From QGON01 sp963691905 (GTDB taxonomy: Bacteria; Pseudomonadota; Gammaproteobacteria; Chromatiales; Chromatiaceae): DNA of 64,000 nt. Both the position numbers and the translations under genes were made by a program. This document shows, in pieces, positions 16,501 to 25,251 of this stretch; the stretch's first letter is position 1; every line of letters starts with the position of its first letter. The DNA is taken from contig OY829893.1 of the NCBI GenBank assembly GCA_963691905.1, forward strand, positions 1,054,001 through 1,118,000, in the 5' to 3' direction. The notes under the pieces were generated by a model. It saw only the letters and a program-made list of their open reading frames with translations, made no database searches and was not told the origin of the DNA.

Positions 16501-19500
16501 GCCACTGCCAACTATGGCGCCGGGGGTGAGTTCCTGACAGAGATGACGATCCGGCTTCACATCGCCGCCCCCGGCTCCCTCCAGGCCCTGCAGGCGGCCA
16601 CCGACGCCGATGCCCTCGGCCGCCCCGAACTGGCAGGCACCCTGGAAACCCTGGGCCAGGATCTGAGCACCCTCTATCAGGAACTTGGCAGCGAACCCCA
16701 CAAGAGCCGCTTACTGGCCAGTCTGGATAGCCTGTCGGCCCAGCTCGATGACCCCTTGCTGGCGCCCTTCGCCCCGGACATCGACACCGCCCGTCAGGCC
16801 ATAGCCGGCAGCACGCCCGCCACCCTGGAGACGACCCTGGACGATCTGGGCACCGCCCTCACGGCCTTCGGCGAGCAGTTGGCGGCCTTGGCCGACCACG
16901 ATTTTGAGGTGGCCCTGAGGCCCAACAGCGCCGAGGCCCTGCCCCAGTCGCCGACGGTATTCAGGCTCTATCTCAAGAATAGGGGCACCGAGACCACCAC
17001 TTACCATCTGAGCCTGGCCGGGATCCCCCCCGGGATCGACGCCAGCCTCAGCCAGGACAGCCTGACCCTGCGGTCGGGATTCGCCGTAGAGCCAGGCGTC
17101 TCGGGCACCCACCACCTGCCGATCGCTATCGACGTCACCCTCACCCAACCGGCGGATGAGTTGACCGCCTTCGAATTCGAGCTGGTGGTGACCGCCGACG
17201 GCGTAGCGCAAGTGCAACGTTCGACCTATGGCAGCTTTACCGCCAGGGATGAGTTGGTGAGCGTACTTTCAGTGACCAGCGCTCCGGCCTTTACCGACCC
17301 CGGCGGCAGTGTGGATGTGACCACGCGGCTGCTCAATGCGCTGAACCGGGAGCGGGATCTGCTGGTGAGCTACCGGGTGAAAAATGCAGGTGGCGCAGAG
17401 CTCTTCAGTTCCGCACCGCAGGCCGTGCAGATGAGTGTGCTCTCATCGGTGGCAACAGTCGCCCTGGGTGCGTTTGATACCAGCGGTCTGCCGCTTGGGA
17501 GTTATACACTGGAGGTGAGTGTCACCGAGTCCGATGGCACGCCGCTTCCGGGTGGCTCCGGCAGTGGAACCCTGCTGGTCGGCTCGCCTTTGAACGCAAC
17601 CTTGTCGGTCGATCCGGACAGCCTCCCGGCGGGGGATGGTCAGGCAGCGGTCACTCTGCAGATCGACAGTCTGGTGAATTATGACGCCAATGGCATCGGT
17701 CTGATCGGTCTGACCGATACCCTTGGCGGAGGGCGTTCTGTGGCGGTTCGGGGGGATTATGCTTATCTGGGCGGCACCGAGGGCGTTACTGTGCTGAATA
17801 TCAGCACGCCTCAGGATCCGCTGATTGTTCATACCTTCGGCTTGGCCGGGAATAACCGCACCTGGATCAAGGATGATACTCTGCTGGTGGCCAATGAACG
17901 CGATCTATATGTCTATGGTCTGACTGATCCGGAACAGCCCGAGTTGTTGGCCTCGGCCGCGAGTGGCGTCACCGGAACCCACGCATCGGGTTTCTATGTG
18001 CAGGGTGATCTGGCCTTCATCAATACCATAATCTTTATCTGGGGCGGCAGCATTGTAGGGATTCGCGGCGACACCATCATTTATGATCTGACCGACCCGC
18101 TGAATCCACAGAGCCTGGGGCTGTTTTACAACACACCCCAGGGTTCGTATCCACAGTGGCCAGGCAGTGACTATTTCATCGGCGAGAGTGCGGTTGGGAA
18201 GGGCGACGTTGTCTATTTGATGAGCAGCTCGGCAGAGACCGCCGCCGTTGGGGGCACAGGACGGCTGCGGATGCTCGATGTCAGCGATCCGCAGAATGTC
18301 ACCGAAGCCGGCGTTTTCGATCTTCCAGGATCGGTGCTGCTGGGCGGCATGGCCATTCAGGGGAACAGGGCCTTGGTGGTGGGTACGGATGGTCCGTTTG
18401 TCATCAGTGACGGTTCCCCTTTGCAGAGCGGCCAAATGACGCTGCATCTGCTGGATCTGACCGATCCCCTGAATCCGACGATACTGGGGTCAGAACTGTT
18501 GGCTGGCGGGGGGCTGTACAAATTTTTACTGTTTACCGTGCGCAGTGTTACTGATGAACTCTTCGTCATAGAAGATATAGATTTGAATGGCCAGGCAAAA
18601 CTGCGCCTGGTGGATACCAGCGATCCCGCGAATCTCAGGGTTATCGACATTGACACAGCGAGTGTGGTTGGAGGAGCCCTGTTCAGCAGTGGGCTGCTCT
18701 ACACCGCTAGCAACTCCGGTCTGGGTATCTATGATCTGGGTGGCCTGACCGGTATTCCAGTGACTGCACAGGTGCAGGTGCCGAACGATGGCAGCGCCGT
18801 GATCCTGCCGGGTTCGTTCAACCAGGCGCCGGACAGCACCACGCCCGGGGCCGGTTTCGATACCCTGCAGTGGAATCTGTCGCTGCAGACTGGCCAGCTC
18901 AGCCATGTCCTCAACTGGCAGGTCCAGTTGGATGCCCTGCAGCCGGGCGAGGCCAGGAATGCAGCCCTCGGGGCAGCAGTGGACTTTACCGCCTGGGGCA
19001 GTGCGGGTTCTATTGATCTGCCCGCCGCATCCGTGGCGGTGGAACAGATTGTGGCCCTGACGCCGGATAGCCGCACGATGCGGCCGGGTGAGGAGAGTCT
19101 CTATACCGTTACACTGATGAATCCGACAGCCACAGCCGTGACTTACGACCTGGGACTGCAGGGGCTTCCACCGGAGTGGGTGACCCTGCAGGCCTCCGTG
19201 GAAGTTCCGGCGGCTGGGTCGATCGATCTTCCCCTGGCGGTGCGTGCAGATGCCCTTGCCAGTTTGGGCGAGCATGGGTTTGCGCTAACAGCGACTACGG
19301 CCGGTGGTGCCAGAGGGTTGGCTTACAGCAGTCTGACGCTTGAGGGGGCTGCTGTGATCCAGGCTGAAATCCACGGCGTGGTGATCACCCTGACCCCAAT
19401 TCAGGATACGGCAGGACAGGGAACCGGTGCGACCTATCGGGTGCGCATCATCAACACCGGTAATGTCACCGAGACCTACGAGCTGACCGGCCAGTTGCCG

Positions 19501-22281
19501 GTGGGCATCCAGGGTCTCTTCGGCGAGGCGAGCGTGACGGTGGCGCCCGGTCTCGACAACTATCGTGAAGTGTTGCTGACCCTGACCGCGCCCCCTGGGG
19601 CCGCTCCCGGTGGCCAGGACTTCAACGTAACCGCCACCTCCACCGGCACGTCCGGGGTGACAGACCAGGCCGTGGGCACACTGAACGTCTCCGGTTTCGG
19701 GGTCGATGTGGCTTTGACCGCCCTGGCCGCAAGGCCGGACAGTACCTTCCTCATGCGGGTGACCAACACCGGTCAGAGCCTGGATACCTTCGACCTGAGC
19801 CTGGGCGGGGTTCTGGCCCCGGCCGCCACCCTGGAAATTACCGAAGTCACCCTGGCGGCAGGCGCTTCCCAGGACCTGACGGTTACCGTCATCGGTATCG
19901 ACTTCGCCTATCCCGGTTCGCTGGATCTGGTGGTCATCGCCACCTCCCGTGGCGATGGCAACGTACAGGACCGGGCCTCAGCCGCGATCGACATACCCCA
20001 GAGTCAGGGACTGACCGTGACCCTGGACCCGGTGGAGGTTGAACTGCCGGGCGTGGGCGATGGTGCCTTCCTGGTGCTGGTGCAAAATAGCGGCAACAGC
20101 GAGGACGCCTACTCGGCTGCCATCACTGGCACCGACGGCGCCATCAGTGCCGCCAGCCTGGACGGGCTGGACGGCCAGCCCACCCAGTCCATCCCCAGCT
20201 TCCGGTTGCCCGGACTCGCCACCGGCGCTATCCTGCTCAACGTCAGCCTGGGCAGTTTTGGGGAGGGGACCGTGGACGTGACTATCCATTCGCAGAGCAA
20301 CGCGCAAATCAGTGGGACGGTGACCGCCCGGCTGAAGACCGCAAATCAGAACCCGGTGGCCGATCCCGGAGCCGATCGCACTGTCCACTTGGGCGATCAG
20401 GTCCAGCTGGATGGTAGCAGCAGCACCGACCCGGATCAGGGGCCCTCGCCCCTGACCTATGCCTGGAGCTTCATCGCCGTGCCGCCCGGCAGCGCCCTGG
20501 ACGATCAGGCCATCGCCGACGCGAACACCGTCTCGGCCTCTTTTACACCGGATCTGACCGGCCAGTACCGGGTGCAGCTTATTGTATCCGACGGGCTGCT
20601 GTCGGATTCCCGTGAGGTGGCCTTCCAGGTGGAGAATCAGGTGCCGCTGGCTGATGCAGGACCCGACCTCTCCGTTCTGATCGGTGAAGCATTAATCCTC
20701 AACGGCAGCGGTTCCCACGACCCGGATCGGGATCTGATCCGCTACCGCTGGACCCTGACTCAGACGCCGGCAGGCAGCGCCCTGGTCCAGGACGATGTCG
20801 GCAACGCGACTACCCCGGAACCTGCTTTCACCCCCGACTTGGCGGGTCTCTACGAACTGGCGCTGGTGGTGACGGACGGCGACCTGGAGAGCAATCCGGA
20901 CTCGATCCTGATCAGTGCCTACGATGTGGACCTGCCACCGCAGGCGGATGCCGGACCGGACCGGAATGCCCTGGTGGGGGATCAGGCTGTCCTGGACGGC
21001 AGCGGGAGTTATGACCCGGATGCGGCGCCGCAACCACTGACCTACCGTTGGACATTCGCCAGCCTGCCGCCCGGCAGTGCCCTGGACGATGCGGCGATCT
21101 CCAACGCGGCCTCGGCAGTGGCCTCCTTCCTGCCGGATATGGCCGGAACCTATAGCCTGGACCTGGAGGTCTCGGACGGCTTGGTCCAGCATAGCGACCA
21201 GATAAGCGTCCATTGCTACCTGGTTGAAACACCCCCCAATGCCGATGCCGGAGACGACACCTTGGCCGGAAAGGGGATCCCGGTCAGTCTGGATGCCGGT
21301 GCAAGCTTCGACCCCGATACACCGGCGCAAGGCCTGAGCTACACCTGGAGCTTCGTTTCCATACCGGAAGGTAGCGGCCTGGACAACGCTGATCTCAGCA
21401 ATGCCAATACCGCCACCCCCGGTTTCACGCCGGACGTAGAAGGCCGTTACGTACTGCGCCTGACCCTGTTCGACGGGACGGGCGAGGACTCGGACAACGT
21501 CATGGTCAGCGCCAAGGCTGGAAGCGGAGGAGATGTGGTGGGTGCCGGTGGCGGTGGATTCGGTTGGCTGGAAATGTGGCTGTTACTGGCTTGGCTCGGG
21601 ATTGCCGGAGTGTTGCGCGGGCGTCGAAGATTCGGCCGATTGCCGGCGATATTGATGCTTGCCATTCTGGTAACGGGTGGAGGGCTGATTCCTCATCCTG
21701 TCCAGGCTGATGGAGGACCCTGGTACATGGGAGTCTCGGTCGGGGCATCAAAATCCGCTGCCGACGCTGCCGAGCTGGATGCGAATCTGGCTGCGTTGGG
21801 CTATTCCACCACTTCCACTCTGGACGAAACCGACATCGGTTGGAAACTCTTCGGTGGATATCAGTGGAATCCCAACCTGGCGGTGGAGGCGGCCTTGGTT
21901 GATCTCGGCCAGGTGACATCCCGTATCAGCGGCAACTTTGGCGACTTGGATGCATTCGTAGCCGATGTGGCCAGGGTACATCCGTATTCCGCCAGGGGTA
22001 TCAGTGCCTCGATAGTAGGTGAGCTGCCGGTGGCGCAGCGGTTCCGTCTGTTCGGGAAGGTGGGGCTGTTTTTTTGGGACGCAGATATCGATGCGCGGTT
22101 CGAAGTGGGCGGTCAGCCCATCAGTTTCGATAGCAAACAGGGAGTGGATCCGGTATTTGGAGCAGGGATGAAGTTCCATATCAACAAAAAAACGGCGGTT
22201 AGGGTGGAGTGGGAGCGCTACGAAATTGACAGAGACTCTGTGCAACTCTTCTCCGCAGGCGTCGAATACCGTTTTCCCTGA
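13549..22281 (+). CDS. Giant mosaic secreted surface protein with C-terminal fused outer-membrane barrel
   Basis: The 2,910-residue protein starts at GTG 13549 behind GGGGGGAG; the frame is open to 13456. In order: a signal peptide; a transglutaminase-like domain (about 80-205) with GNSLDQASLLIALLRGQGI and HWWVE but no Cys at the nucleophile position; a hydrophobic segment (about 647-667); Gly/Ala-rich beta domains; an LVIVD-type propeller (about 1385-1745); NEW3-like beta domains; four PKD domains (about 2265-2660, each with a DP-x-LTYRW-like core). A GlyGly-CTERM-like motif follows (GGGGFGWLEMWLLLAW then RGRRR, residue 2667 on), then a second signal peptide ending HPVQA and a 190-residue OmpA/OmpX-like barrel ending EYRFP. 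The role is probably adhesion or surface display. No stop or frameshift separates the parts. Confidence 0.8.
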   Translation: MSHWTQTLWFRFLARLLSVFLVFQGVPPLRLSLPDVDPFFLLGISAVQAQGVPEWLVSTVDANHEDRFIQEKIAQLGPGIEAAFAFVRDEIGFEAYTGSLRGARGTLWSDAGNSLDQASLLIALLRGQGIGARYVQGTLSDADAKVLVLSMFDPEILANAVGNIPERYPKADPGNDPGLIAKAKDHWWVELEDGTQLDLVFADGLAWGTPASTYFEVPDAQRHKVVIRLRAEFYNILSNFTYQTPLEHSFSTPELYGKAVTLGHFVNTHQPPALIGGFKTYTYSPWLMVDDNDTDRNNNHLIRGDNYQEFFANLPPVLANSTLTRLTLEMETQDPGKEPELRSRDLLDRLGFAARHGMGPSQGVDSENPALTELDLMTLLITPGFVVPELVPSHQQAVLDLTDESSALGPEIEALISKDPAQITAQDKELAKDYNDLNRAMLIAEGGFLTTAFQLESDFAIRKMRDSHLTLAYYDSPRITLFRSRAIQDGADSRLQMELDLRRNHIKALPYPGQNAFNRFTFNMSKGSWDSKLEHAIVERLLAAQNPDVRIAASPIAVFRAAKAQGIPLAVLAGPADITARLEGLEISDEARARIASALREGRQVNVPETMVDLDGAPAIGWWEIDTKTGEIIAVSVDGGYQSMVEFVLILALIGTGSVFAIMAFSQNLTDFFVGNQNNTGNFDPFVFNKNNNIDPGWQQEIQGAQPIDAQIINGGEVDFYDDGSASFTVDGKTVNLSSELLELQNTVIKAPGSVGSILDFAGTNVEVISLYAPGPSALSGQISTGAGITLETVPERAFEVKALQACRVASAFRARLSNTGADATFTLIGAPPAGWKLLVARDESAIPAGAMGEVSFFLQPHVDTPLPAPGTSIPFSVTAARGDNPGGALTHNLDFVMPATYCLVARVDPDSLYTTPNGDAQTNLILTNTGNIAQTLGLGLTVPNGFAVTGPGADPALNPGDSVTRAITFTAQGLPLDSNHYARATANYGAGGEFLTEMTIRLHIAAPGSLQALQAATDADALGRPELAGTLETLGQDLSTLYQELGSEPHKSRLLASLDSLSAQLDDPLLAPFAPDIDTARQAIAGSTPATLETTLDDLGTALTAFGEQLAALADHDFEVALRPNSAEALPQSPTVFRLYLKNRGTETTTYHLSLAGIPPGIDASLSQDSLTLRSGFAVEPGVSGTHHLPIAIDVTLTQPADELTAFEFELVVTADGVAQVQRSTYGSFTARDELVSVLSVTSAPAFTDPGGSVDVTTRLLNALNRERDLLVSYRVKNAGGAELFSSAPQAVQMSVLSSVATVALGAFDTSGLPLGSYTLEVSVTESDGTPLPGGSGSGTLLVGSPLNATLSVDPDSLPAGDGQAAVTLQIDSLVNYDANGIGLIGLTDTLGGGRSVAVRGDYAYLGGTEGVTVLNISTPQDPLIVHTFGLAGNNRTWIKDDTLLVANERDLYVYGLTDPEQPELLASAASGVTGTHASGFYVQGDLAFINTIIFIWGGSIVGIRGDTIIYDLTDPLNPQSLGLFYNTPQGSYPQWPGSDYFIGESAVGKGDVVYLMSSSAETAAVGGTGRLRMLDVSDPQNVTEAGVFDLPGSVLLGGMAIQGNRALVVGTDGPFVISDGSPLQSGQMTLHLLDLTDPLNPTILGSELLAGGGLYKFLLFTVRSVTDELFVIEDIDLNGQAKLRLVDTSDPANLRVIDIDTASVVGGALFSSGLLYTASNSGLGIYDLGGLTGIPVTAQVQVPNDGSAVILPGSFNQAPDSTTPGAGFDTLQWNLSLQTGQLSHVLNWQVQLDALQPGEARNAALGAAVDFTAWGSAGSIDLPAASVAVEQIVALTPDSRTMRPGEESLYTVTLMNPTATAVTYDLGLQGLPPEWVTLQASVEVPAAGSIDLPLAVRADALASLGEHGFALTATTAGGARGLAYSSLTLEGAAVIQAEIHGVVITLTPIQDTAGQGTGATYRVRIINTGNVTETYELTGQLPVGIQGLFGEASVTVAPGLDNYREVLLTLTAPPGAAPGGQDFNVTATSTGTSGVTDQAVGTLNVSGFGVDVALTALAARPDSTFLMRVTNTGQSLDTFDLSLGGVLAPAATLEITEVTLAAGASQDLTVTVIGIDFAYPGSLDLVVIATSRGDGNVQDRASAAIDIPQSQGLTVTLDPVEVELPGVGDGAFLVLVQNSGNSEDAYSAAITGTDGAISAASLDGLDGQPTQSIPSFRLPGLATGAILLNVSLGSFGEGTVDVTIHSQSNAQISGTVTARLKTANQNPVADPGADRTVHLGDQVQLDGSSSTDPDQGPSPLTYAWSFIAVPPGSALDDQAIADANTVSASFTPDLTGQYRVQLIVSDGLLSDSREVAFQVENQVPLADAGPDLSVLIGEALILNGSGSHDPDRDLIRYRWTLTQTPAGSALVQDDVGNATTPEPAFTPDLAGLYELALVVTDGDLESNPDSILISAYDVDLPPQADAGPDRNALVGDQAVLDGSGSYDPDAAPQPLTYRWTFASLPPGSALDDAAISNAASAVASFLPDMAGTYSLDLEVSDGLVQHSDQISVHCYLVETPPNADAGDDTLAGKGIPVSLDAGASFDPDTPAQGLSYTWSFVSIPEGSGLDNADLSNANTATPGFTPDVEGRYVLRLTLFDGTGEDSDNVMVSAKAGSGGDVVGAGGGGFGWLEMWLLLAWLGIAGVLRGRRRFGRLPAILMLAILVTGGGLIPHPVQADGGPWYMGVSVGASKSAADAAELDANLAALGYSTTSTLDETDIGWKLFGGYQWNPNLAVEAALVDLGQVTSRISGNFGDLDAFVADVARVHPYSARGISASIVGELPVAQRFRLFGKVGLFFWDADIDARFEVGGQPISFDSKQGVDPVFGAGMKFHINKKTAVRVEWERYEIDRDSVQLFSAGVEYRFP

Positions 22282-22632
22282 CCCATTTTTGGCATACGAT
22301 CCTCGGCAGCCCAAGCGCATGGTACTCAACTGTGGGGCAAGCTATCGGGAAGCGTAAATGCCTGGGTAAAAGCCAATCGGCAGTCTTATCCTGTATCGGC
22401 ACCTGCCGCTGTTCCCGATGCAGCGGTCTATACCGCTCCGCTAACCGACTCCGGTCAACCGCACCACAAACCTGCCTGCGCGCTGATGCCGTCGATAGGG
22501 ATCGGATTTTCGCTGCGTCCCAGAATCTGGAATCTTTGGGCTTTATTAGTGAAACAGATGGCGTTAGTCTCCTGAGCAACCTTGACTGTAAAAAACCGCC
22601 GAAGAACGGTGGGTAAAAACTGGAGGATGCAT
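22282..22632. other. Non-coding gap after the giant gene
   Basis: These 351 bp hold no convincing ORF, repeat or terminator. TGGAGG at 22621-22626 is the ribosome-binding site of the next gene. Confidence 0.5.
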
Positions 22633-23094
22633 ATGAGATTTTTGTTGTTTGCTTTGATGTTGTCGGTTGCCGGTATGGCGTTCGCGGGGGGAGCTGCCCC
22701 TGATCCGGTTGTGATCTACAAAGCGGATGAGGCTTATGAGGACGTGATCGACAATATCAAGATGGCGGTCGAGGAGCGGGGAATGCTGGTCAGCGGTATT
22801 CTGCACGTCAGCGATATGCTCAATCGCACAGGTCCCGATCTTGGTTACAAACAGGTCTTCAAAAAGGCTGAGTCGGTGGAGTTCTGCAGTGCCGTGATCT
22901 CCCATAAGATGACCCAGGTTAGTCCGGAGAACCTGGCGGTCTGTCCCTTTACCATCGCAGTCTATATCAAGGCGGATGAGCCGGAACAGGTCTATGTGGC
23001 CTACCGCAGTCAGTCATTGGCAGGTCAGGCGGACAAGGTGACCGCAGAGATCCTTGAACTGCTGGATGGTATCGTCAAGGATTCGATAGAGTGA
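22633..23094 (+). CDS. DUF302-domain periplasmic protein
   Basis: This 153-residue protein has a signal peptide (VAGMAFA) and a DUF302-type domain: an N-terminal alpha/beta unit, then SVEFCSAVISHKM, NLAVCPFTIAVY and a final YVAYRSQSL strand. DUF302 proteins are small, often periplasmic, and of unknown biochemical role, frequently in redox or sulfur contexts. TGGAGG gives six-base spacing to ATG 22633, so the in-frame ATG at 22627 is unlikely. Confidence 0.8.
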   Translation: MRFLLFALMLSVAGMAFAGGAAPDPVVIYKADEAYEDVIDNIKMAVEERGMLVSGILHVSDMLNRTGPDLGYKQVFKKAESVEFCSAVISHKMTQVSPENLAVCPFTIAVYIKADEPEQVYVAYRSQSLAGQADKVTAEILELLDGIVKDSIE

Positions 23095-23177
23095 ATCAGT
23101 AGTCCGTGGCGCTTGCGGAACCGGCAAGCCCTGCGGTAGGTCGATGTGGGTGCGCCGTTAATAGAACATGGCGTAAA

Positions 23178-23249
23178 GGATCAGAGTTAAATCTGCTGGA
23201 TGTCACGGGGAATCTGTCTTGGTGTTTCGACCGGGTTTGACTCTGATCC
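23178..23249. repeat. Inverted repeat, REP-like
   Basis: GGATCAGAGTTAAA at 23178-23191 and TTTGACTCTGATCC at 23236-23249 are inverted copies with one mismatch, 44 bp apart, in the gap between the DUF302 and BPSS1780 genes. The motif resembles short palindromes spread by REP-associated transposases. Confidence 0.6.
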
Positions 23250-23352
23250 CACTCTCACATGATTTTGCCGCATTCGAGGAATTACAATCATACAATGTGG
23301 ATCTGTTGATCTAGACTCTACGGAATTATCCCAAAATCATGGAGTGGATATA

Positions 23353-24549
23353 GTGAGCGAAGTGTTCAAAGTCGTATTTTTCGGACAGCTACAGTCTGGT
23401 GCAGAGGCAGAACAGGTTGTTGTGGCCTTCAGTGAGCGCTTCAAGGTCGATAAAGAGACGGCACAGAATCTGTTGAAGACTGACCGTGAAGTGAACCTTA
23501 AGAATAACCTGACGCGGCAACAGGCAGAGCAGTATCAAGCCGCGCTGGAGCAAGTGGGCCTGGTTGTCCGCATAGATCCAATGGCGGACCAGCTGTCGCT
23601 TGAACCTATGGAAGAGGGGGAGGCTGAAGAGAAGGAAAAACAGCCTGAGCCTCCCTGCCCCAAATGTGGTGCTGACAGAGTTGAGGATGGCACCTGTCTA
23701 GAGTGCGGAGTGGTAGTGTCCAAATATCTGGCGATTCAGGCCAAGGCGGAGGACACCGAAACCGATGATGCTGATCCCTATGCAGCTCCCCAGGCGGATC
23801 TTGTGGATCACGAACGGGGTGAGATAACGGGGCCCAACAGCGTACCGGCAGGTCATGGCTGGGCCTGGATTGTCAAGGGTTGGTGGCACTTCAAGCAGAG
23901 TCCTCTTGCCTGGGTGCTCGCCCTGGTAATCTGGTTTGCAATGGTGATTCTGGCCAATCTGGTGCCGTTACTCGGAGGCATCCTGACCAATCTTTTCGCG
24001 CCGGTGATAGTGGGAGGATTTATGTTGGGTGCGCAAGCTCAGGATGAGGGTGGCAAATTCGAGATTGGCCACCTGTTCGCCGGATTCTCCAACAACATGG
24101 GACAGCTGGTGCTTGTGGGCGTGATTTACCTGGCAGGCTTTCTGCTGCTTGGGGTGATCGTTGCGCTATTTGCCGGTGGCATGTTCGCGACTATGGGTGA
24201 TTCGGAGATGATGCAGAATCCCGAGGCGATGGCAGCGATGTTGTTGTCTCCAACCATACTGCTGCTGTTCCTCCTGGTTATTGCCCTTGCCATACCCCTG
24301 ATGATGGCATACTGGTTTGCACCTGTATTGGTAGTGCTGGATGGCCTGAAGGCAATGGAAGCGATGAAGCTGAGTATCAGGGGCTGTCTGAAAAATGTCC
24401 TGCCGTTTCTGGTCTACGGCATCGTGGGAATGGTGCTTTTTATCCTGGGCGCCATTCCTTTAGGATTGGGTCTGCTGGTGGTGTTGCCGGTGATGGTGGC
24501 CTCGATCTATGTGAGTTATCGGGATATCTATTTCGACAAATCGCGATAG
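23353..24549 (+). CDS. BPSS1780-type membrane protein with zinc ribbon
   Basis: The protein has 398 residues. The soluble N-terminal part (1-85) is followed by a zinc ribbon (CPKCG...CLECG), an acidic linker and a C-terminal block of about five to six transmembrane helices starting near LAWVLALVIWFAMVILANLV. This matches membrane proteins annotated as the BPSS1780 family, function unknown. GGAG eight bases upstream selects GTG 23353 over GTG 23344. It is the first gene of a run with RDD, SpoIIM-like, DUF4129, DUF4350 and MoxR proteins. Confidence 0.75.
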   Translation: MSEVFKVVFFGQLQSGAEAEQVVVAFSERFKVDKETAQNLLKTDREVNLKNNLTRQQAEQYQAALEQVGLVVRIDPMADQLSLEPMEEGEAEEKEKQPEPPCPKCGADRVEDGTCLECGVVVSKYLAIQAKAEDTETDDADPYAAPQADLVDHERGEITGPNSVPAGHGWAWIVKGWWHFKQSPLAWVLALVIWFAMVILANLVPLLGGILTNLFAPVIVGGFMLGAQAQDEGGKFEIGHLFAGFSNNMGQLVLVGVIYLAGFLLLGVIVALFAGGMFATMGDSEMMQNPEAMAAMLLSPTILLLFLLVIALAIPLMMAYWFAPVLVVLDGLKAMEAMKLSIRGCLKNVLPFLVYGIVGMVLFILGAIPLGLGLLVVLPVMVASIYVSYRDIYFDKSR

Positions 24550-24558
24550 GATATTGCG

Positions 24559-25251
24559 GTGGTAACAACAGAGGAAGTGGACACCACCCGGCAGTATGAG
24601 ATCCCGGAAGGTGTATTGTTGGAATTCCGCCTGGCGGGACCGCTTGTCCGGGCCAGCGCCTGGGCCATTGATGCGGCGATTCGCGCTGTACTCTATATCG
24701 TTATCGGTTTGTCCTTCTCCTACTTTGGCGGGGTCGGCGTGGCGATCATCCTGATCGCCCTCTTTCTCATCGAGTGGTTCTATCCTGTGCTGTTCGAGGT
24801 GAAGAGCGGGGCTACCCCCGGCAAAAAGGCAATGGGCATCTGGGTAATCCACGATAACGGCACTCCGGTCACCCTATCCGCTTCGGTCATCCGTAACCTG
24901 CTGCGTGCGGTTGACTTCATGCCGGTGATGTATGGTTTTGGCCTGTTGAGCATGCTGTTCAATCGGGAGTTCAAACGGTTGGGCGATCTGGCGGCGGGAA
25001 CGCTGGTAGTCTATCGGGACAATTATGAAGAACGATCTGAACTGCCCTCCAGGACCGCAGTGAGGCCAGAGGTGGAGCTGACCGAATCGGAACAACAGGC
25101 CGTATTGGCGTTTGCCGAGCGCGCACCTGCTCTATCCTCCGAACGCCGCGTCGAATTGGCAGAGATCCTGAGCGAAATCTCCGGGCACAAGGGTGAGCGG
25201 GCTGTTGACGGGATATACGGATATGCCAACTGGTTGATGAAGGGACACTAA
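24559..25251 (+). CDS. RDD-family membrane protein
   Basis: This 230-residue protein has three predicted membrane helices and the RDD signature: VRASAWAIDAAIR carrying the Arg/Asp pair, GATPGKKAMGIWV, and RLGDLAAGTLVVYRD. RDD proteins accompany MoxR/DUF58 operons and are proposed to be transporters or membrane scaffolds; the specific role is unknown. A cytosolic Glu/Arg-rich tail follows. The stop overlaps the next start as TAATG. Confidence 0.9.
   Translation: MVTTEEVDTTRQYEIPEGVLLEFRLAGPLVRASAWAIDAAIRAVLYIVIGLSFSYFGGVGVAIILIALFLIEWFYPVLFEVKSGATPGKKAMGIWVIHDNGTPVTLSASVIRNLLRAVDFMPVMYGFGLLSMLFNREFKRLGDLAAGTLVVYRDNYEERSELPSRTAVRPEVELTESEQQAVLAFAERAPALSSERRVELAEILSEISGHKGERAVDGIYGYANWLMKGH

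Noticed and set aside
21655..22281. Separate gene for the C-terminal barrel starting at ATG 21655
   Set aside because: No Shine-Dalgarno before it and no stop between it and the upstream part; kept as one fused gene, with the alternative noted as a finding.
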